64,000 nucleotides of DNA from Sambucus nigra (Eukaryota; Streptophyta; Magnoliopsida; Dipsacales; Adoxaceae). The notes under the pieces are model-generated. The model made no database searches and had not been told where the DNA came from. It saw only the letters and a list, made by a program, of their open reading frames with translations. Every line of letters starts with the position of its first letter. Positions within the stretch are counted from its first letter, which is position 1. The stretch is taken from NCBI GenBank assembly GCA_949130495.1, contig OX422207.1, positions 714,182,732 to 714,246,731 on the forward strand. The letters are read 5' to 3'. Shown here in pieces: positions 58,634 to 64,000 of this stretch. Made by a program: the position numbers and the translations under genes.

Positions 58634-60371
58634 TAATACCACGTAATTTTCAAAAGAATTAATAGTTAATTAATTAGTAGTAATTTTAGTTAAATAATTG
58701 GGAATTCAAAAAATATATAATTTAAATTGTGAATTCAATGTTATTTATGAGAATTTGAAGTTGAATTTAATTTAATTGGAATTATAGGAGTTATTTTGTA
58801 ATTGATAAAGTTCTATGGGATAAAGTTTACTTATCACAAAGTTTGGGGCTTAATTGATAATTATATTAAGTTAAAAGTCGAATTGGACACATGCATTTTG
58901 GGAAAAGCCTAGGGGCAGATAGTTCCCTAAGTGTTTCTTGAGAATCAAGCTAGGGATTAATATGTTAACTTAGGGTTGATAATCTTGAATGAAAATAGAA
59001 TCACTTCTATTGATTTATGATATTGAAATTTAGAATTGAACTTAATTGTATATGGGACTAAGTTAAGCCCTTGACAATTCTTCCCATGTTGTTGAAAATG
59101 GATTAACTGAATAGATGGGTTAAAAGGACTACGGGATGAATATAGTTGGCTTATTGGTTTTTGGTTGTTCTTGGTTTATATTGGACAAATGTGATTGGAA
59201 ATGGAAGTTGGTTGTTTAAATTGATTAATCTTTAATTTAATTCATAGTAATAAATATATAACTAATTATTTTGTCATAATGAGTACCTATCTAAACGGAA
59301 GTGTATCGGGGAGTTATTTATTTCGATTTTATTTATGAGATGTACCATGATGGAGTTTAGAGACAGGTAGGATTGATGACTTTTAAATCCTCAATTAACA
59401 TATTTCTTATTGAATGTTTAGACGTATGATTAGTCCTTATTAGTTCCGTTATCGTAAGCGATTTAAGAATCCCTTAAGTCTTTAATGAAATGGCATAGAG
59501 TATTATTTAGGAATTTAATTAGAATAACCCTAAGGGTGGGATTTGTGGAAAGTTATAACATGGTGATAAGTGATAAATTAAATCTGAAACATGGGTTATT
59601 AACAAATTAATAATGTTACAGACTTTCAAACGAGATAAATAATGAATGAGGAATATTAGTGTGTGTTGAGAAAGAACACACTTATGTGGATGTCGTGACA
59701 AATTTTCCTTGTCTTCAACATGATATCACGAGGTTTTGCCAAGTAGGCATGAAAGTATGTGGTGATTGGATGGTATGTGGATTTTTTGCATCGCATGGTT
59801 TAATTATGTGTATAGCTTCGGTTAACAGAATACCTTGAGTTATGTAGCTTTGGTGATTTTCTAGGCTTTGACTCGTCCTATCCATGATAATCTTCCATAT
59901 GCTAGAGTTGGTCCACACGTATAGATTCTCGCCTCAACTAGAACATATCTTCCACTCTCCCTCTTTAGTATCATCATTACTAAAGAATAACATAGATTCA
60001 TTTCCTTGATAGACTATCTTTTATATTTTGGTCGTATCAGTTATGTATTTTTAACTCGGTTAGCATGTATTATTGAGACAAAACCTTGGAATGTATATTT
60101 CGTTTGAGTTGAGTTTTTTGTTATAGACTTTGTCTTAGCATGTATTTGAGGTCGGTATAGTTATGGAGATATTTTTTTACTCCGTCTTAATTGATGATGC
60201 ATCCTTGGAGCTTTATATTTGAGGGTCATCATATTTCATTCATATATTGTCACATGTTTCATTTGTTTTCTTTCATGATGAGAATGATATTTAAAATGGT
60301 TTTACAAGTTATATATATTTTAATATTAGGTATTGATCAACCCTAAAGATAAAAATATAAGGGTGTTACAT
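58634..60371 (+). repeat. Decayed Tekay-like LTR J
   Basis: Starts TGTAATACCACGTAATTTTC and ends AAGGGTGTTACA. Internal words shared with LTR I include GAGATGTACC followed by ATGAT (about 59338) and GGCTTTGACTCGT (about 59864-59876), the counterpart of GGCTCTGACCCGT. It is shorter (1.74 kb) and heavily mutated. No target duplication is visible. Confidence 0.45.
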
Positions 60372-60702
60372 AATGTAACTCATGGTTTTCTACCATATTA
60401 CCAATATCAAGAATTAAAAACAAAGAGTGACAAACTTCTGAGAAAAAAAGGCCCTTCGGTAAATATTTATAACCTACGATAGGGACCCTAAGGAAAGATA
60501 AGGATGTGGCTCCCAGAGACTCTCAAAAAATCTAATTCGACAATCCTAATCATATTCCCTTAATTATAATTGTCTACTAAATAATTATAATATCAACTCC
60601 ACTCCTTCACCCAAGATTCTATTTCGAGCTCCTTATAATTAATTACTTAAATTTCCACTCATAAAGGTTAGAGACACCCATTAATAAAAAAATCATTGTC
60701 AT
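60372..60702. other. Unassigned AT-rich stretch
   Basis: Nothing recognised. Confidence 0.4.
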
Positions 60703-61850
60703 TGTTATGGCCTAAAATTAGTATACTGGTTATCTTAGCTGGAGTATACTAATTATCAGTAAATAACATATAATACATCTATAGTACTAAAATACAGACA
60801 CTAGAGAAAATCATAGAGAGATAAGAGAAAGAGAATAAGAATCGAATTTATGTGATTCAGACTAATATAGTACCTATGTCCACAGGTGAAGTGCTAATGG
60901 TATTGGTTTACAGGACAAAATCCATTGACAAGTACAATAGTGAAGCTCTCCAGTTCTCTCCAGCGTTGGGCAACATAAAAGTAAGTAAAATCCCAAATCC
61001 CCCACATGTGGGTGGTGTGTGTTATATATAGGCTCCTTGAGGAGAGAGAAAAGAGAGTGCCACATGGATCACCTTTATAGGTTAGGTGAATACACGCGTT
61101 ACATACATGGTGAGAGAATAATTAGGAGTTTATTATTGACATATGGGGGAGAATATCTACATATCTTCTCCATGTGCACATGTAATAAATGTTGATAACG
61201 TCATCTCGTCATATAGTATACTATAACGGAGTTAACTAAGAGTGTCAGTTGATAGAGTTAAAGGACTGGTTAATTTCGCTATCAAGACTGACCAAACCGT
61301 CCTCTAACTGGGGCTGGATAGGTTTTTTGATGAGTCCGACCTCATTCTCGCTAGTACATAAGTCCATATGTCCTCTTTTGATTGGTCTATAAGTCATCCC
61401 ATTTTTATAGTATAATAATAACCCCCAGGACTTTGATCACGATTGCAGTCTGTAGATGATTCTCTGGAATGTTACATCTCATAAGTAAGTGCTAGGCAAA
61501 TTAAGTGAGTTAAATTTTAATGTAAAATGTTATCGGTTCGTGGTCTTGTCGGATCGGGATATCATTTACTCATCCTTTGTCGAGCACATTTAATTATAAA
61601 TTTTGGAACATTATCTATACTTGAGGTTTCCATGTGTCAAACATTGGCGGTGGAAACAAGTTATAATTAATGAGCACGTGCTTCATGCAACACACACATA
61701 GTTTTGAAGTGTTCGTTGTCTTTTCAATCGATGATGTCTCGCTACTTTTTCAAAAAGTAATGATTATTTCCTCAAATATATAAGAAGCTAATTCTAAGTC
61801 ATTTCAACCTTTCCATAACCCTATTTTCATACACCACCTATAGAGAGAGA
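60703..61850 (+). repeat. Copia-like LTR fragment K
   Basis: A start-like TGTTATGGCCTAAAATTAG is followed by GAATTTATGTGATTCAGAC and CCTATGTCCACAGGTGAAG. The latter is a variant of the ACGTGGTTC...CTACGTCCACGG block common in plant Ty1 LTRs. The minus-strand frame at 60874-61065 is a shadow of this repeat. The right boundary is not determined. Confidence 0.4.
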
Positions 61851-62040
61851 GAAAAGACTCTTGAGTTTTTAAACTACTTCTTCTCCATTCACTTTCACCC
61901 TGATTTCCACTATTTCCAATTGCCTTCTAATTTAAAATGTTTCTTGTCGATGAGATTTTCATTTCTCAGTGTACGTTGTATGATTTTAGCAAATTTTTTA
62001 ATCGCTCCTTGCCATTCGGATTTCCAGGTATCACTTTCCC

Positions 62041-62400
62041 GCTTTCCCTCTAATTTTATGGCTTTTTACAAAAATTTTCATTTTTGGTTCGAATGACATT
62101 GCTACCGCAGAGGACGAATATCATTCTTGTGATATAAATGAGGACGAGATAATGGACTTCTAAGATTTGTATAACATTCCACTAGACATAAAATTTATAC
62201 TGCCTAACCCCACAGATTGGGTTTATGATCGGTGTTCAGATGACGAGACTTCCTTTCCATTCTGGTCTATATAGGTCATTCTTCATATTCCTCTCCATCC
62301 AATCATAAGGGGAATTTTAAGGGGGAATGGAGTGGTTCCAACCCAACTCTCCCCTAATGCTTATAGGACGAACCTAAGATAAATGGTTATTGGAGGTGAC
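62041..62400 (+). pseudogene. Relic of a plant gypsy-associated gag-like protein (Transposase_28-like)
   Basis: One frame reads ATAEDEYHSCDINEDEIMDF, stop, LPNPTDWVYDRCSDDETSFP, stop, then IPLHPIIRGILRG and PTQLSPNAYRT. The last block resembles the PLHPF...QLSPN signature of the putative gypsy-type transposon family (Pfam Transposase_28, from memory). There are at least three stops. It lies downstream of LTR K and could be K's interior or a separate element. Confidence 0.42.
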
Positions 62401-63726
62401 ATCCTGGGTTTGATATAATAGAGTAGGTCTTCAAGTTCATATATGGGATAAAGGATAATGTCAAGGCCCAAGGGTATTGATTCAGTGAGAAATCGGGTGG
62501 TCCTATGAGTTCATCTGTCATTGTTTTTGGCTCCCACCGCAGTACGAAACCTAAACTTTAACTACAATCTTATGAGAGTATAACGGCTAGTTCGGATATT
62601 GATCCATAGTGAATGATTTCTAAACTTTAATTGATTTATTACTTATGAATAAAAGTGTAAAAGGTGATTGTATTAATTATATTAATATAGGCATGTGTTT
62701 AAATTATGTTAAAAACAACAAGATTAAAAACTATAGATTGAGAATAATATCCCTCACCTCATTAATTAGCATAAATGGTTACATGGGAAGAAAAGATTTA
62801 TCAAGATTAAATCTCATTTCATCAATTAATCAAACCTAGAGTTGTGACCACCTAAATTATCATAAAAGGTTACATTGATTTTGGTGTCAACAAATATCAC
62901 GAGGATTATACACGCAAGGTTGTAAATACAACGCATACATGATATACATCGTTATTTCTCCTAGTCGTATAATCAAGAACAATCTAACCCATTAAAAATT
63001 GTCTAATCTATCACCAAAGCAAAGCATCTAACTAATTTAAGGTGAGTTCAATCATCTCAACCTAAACTAAAGTAGATACAAATTATATTAAAAGATATGG
63101 ACATAAAGGAAAACAATAAATTAAGCAATAACAAAGAAAGAATCTAGGTTAACAAAGGAATATAATAAGAATTAGAACTTATACAAATGCGAAAGAAGAT
63201 GAATAATGATACATACATAAAAAAGAGGGATGAATCCTAATAGGGAGTAAAGGAAAAGCTCCAAACCAAACCCTGACTAAACCTTAAAGTACAAGGTATT
63301 TTTCAAATAAACCCCACTTATTAAAAGGAAAACAAAAATAAAAAAGAAACATAAAAAGGGAAAATTCATGAATGCACTCCCACGACCGGATCTCGCTGGC
63401 CAGGGCCTGCTCGGTCCAGTTTTGAAAATTTCAGATCCTACTTTAATGGGAAAGAAGAAAGGGCAATTTGCCCAAATTCATTTTTCACAAGGAATGCTCA
63501 CGAAAAAGGTCGTAAAAACTTTGTTAGATCTCGGATTGATGCACGATCAGCGGCCACGCGAAGATAACTCAACGAGATACGCATCCATGATATCCAACTA
63601 ACTGGACTCCAAACTTTAAAAATGAAATATTGACCCCAAAGTTTCATTAATTGACGCAACTTTTCCAAAGTGTAACCAGTTGTTTCGTTAAGCATTCAAA
63701 CATCTAAAAAATCTCAAATAAAGCTT

Positions 63727-63773
<47 letters not shown>

Positions 63774-63882
63774 AAACAATGGTTAACCAATAAATAAGAA
63801 TAAAACTAGGAAATAATAGACACAATTATGCTAGAATTCATAATAATAAAGGGTATTAATATACAATATTCATGAACTATCA
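62401..63882 (-). repeat. Possible Athila/Tat-type LTR (minus strand) and unassigned sequence
   Basis: On the minus strand TGATAGTTCATG at 63882 follows a GTTAGGGGG purine tract (63883-63891), as at the start of a 3' LTR. The interior is A-rich on the plus strand, with (TA)n at about 63728-63761. The 77-residue frame at 63368-63601 matches nothing I know. The left boundary is unknown. Confidence 0.3.
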
Positions 63883-64000
63883 CCCCCTAACTTAGACATT
63901 GCTAGTCCCTAGTCATTAAACAAAATAAAATCCATCCCAAGATAAAGATTAAAAAAATACATAAGCATATAAGATAGCAATGTCACTTTTATGGGTGAAT
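63883..64000 (-). other. Possible 3' interior edge of an Athila/Tat-type element
   Basis: The minus strand reads ATGACTAGGGACTAGCAATG then TCTAAGTTAGGGGGTG, the 'tract of G before LTR' layout seen in Athila/Tat elements. The element continues outside the window. Confidence 0.35.

Noticed and set aside
60874..61065. 63-residue minus-strand frame as a small gene
   Set aside because: It is antisense to a copia-like LTR block; such frames recur wherever the repeat occurs.

Overview
The window is repeat-dense nuclear DNA of a flowering plant, probably a eudicot. It is built almost entirely of nested LTR retrotransposons. The lineages recognised by protein motifs, primer binding sites, polypurine tracts and LTR ends are Athila-type and Tekay/Del-type chromovirus Ty3 elements, a Galadriel-like Ty3 element and Sirevirus-type Ty1 elements. 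I found no intact host gene, no tRNA or rRNA gene and no CRISPR array. All coding sequence seen belongs to transposons and is broken by stops, frameshifts, deletions or later insertions.

Layout. 1-8234: minus-strand Athila element (gag, protease, RT/RNase H, integrase) with a 542-bp hAT-type non-autonomous transposon (2976-3517) in its RT gene. This Athila copy sits in the 5' LTR of Tekay element B (8235-14884), which keeps only a gag relic between LTRs of about 3.5 kb. B in turn sits in a Sirevirus-like LTR fragment H (14885-about 15970). 15977-23665: Galadriel-like remnants F (minus strand), whose LTR was invaded by Tekay element C (18920-22689, now 5'-truncated) and by Sirevirus G. 23666-50087: G, carrying a near-complete Tekay element D (24762-35548, TSD TAAAA) in its 5' LTR and a second Tekay element E (38473-48375, TSD AGTTG) in its interior. 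50635-53529: solo Tekay-type LTR I. 53530-64000: AT-rich older sequence with a Helitron-like segment, a decayed LTR J, a copia-like LTR with a degenerate gag-like relic (K), and an Athila/Tat-like LTR edge.

The most interesting signal is in the large (2.9-3.0 kb) Tekay LTRs. C, D, E and I each show a purine-rich leader ending in a strong splice donor (AAG|GCAAGT or GAG|GTAAGT). About 1.7-1.9 kb further on come a conserved branch-point-like motif (CTCTGAC, CCCTGAC; TTCTAAC in B), a pyrimidine tract and an AG|GT-type acceptor. This suggests an intron occupying most of the LTR. Inside that putative intron lies an island of short, mostly perfect CpG-rich palindromes. The palindrome core differs by family (GTCGATCGATCGAC in C, CCGAATCGATTCGG in E, TCGTTCGAACGA in D), but the position is similar. 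The D core is also the core of the islands in the unrelated Sirevirus LTRs G and H. Within D, the only LTR-LTR indels longer than 2 bp fall inside the island.

Inferred order of events, oldest first: H, F, J and K; then B, C and G; then D and E inside G and Athila inside B; the hAT element came after Athila. D is youngest by LTR similarity (about 2% divergence by eye).
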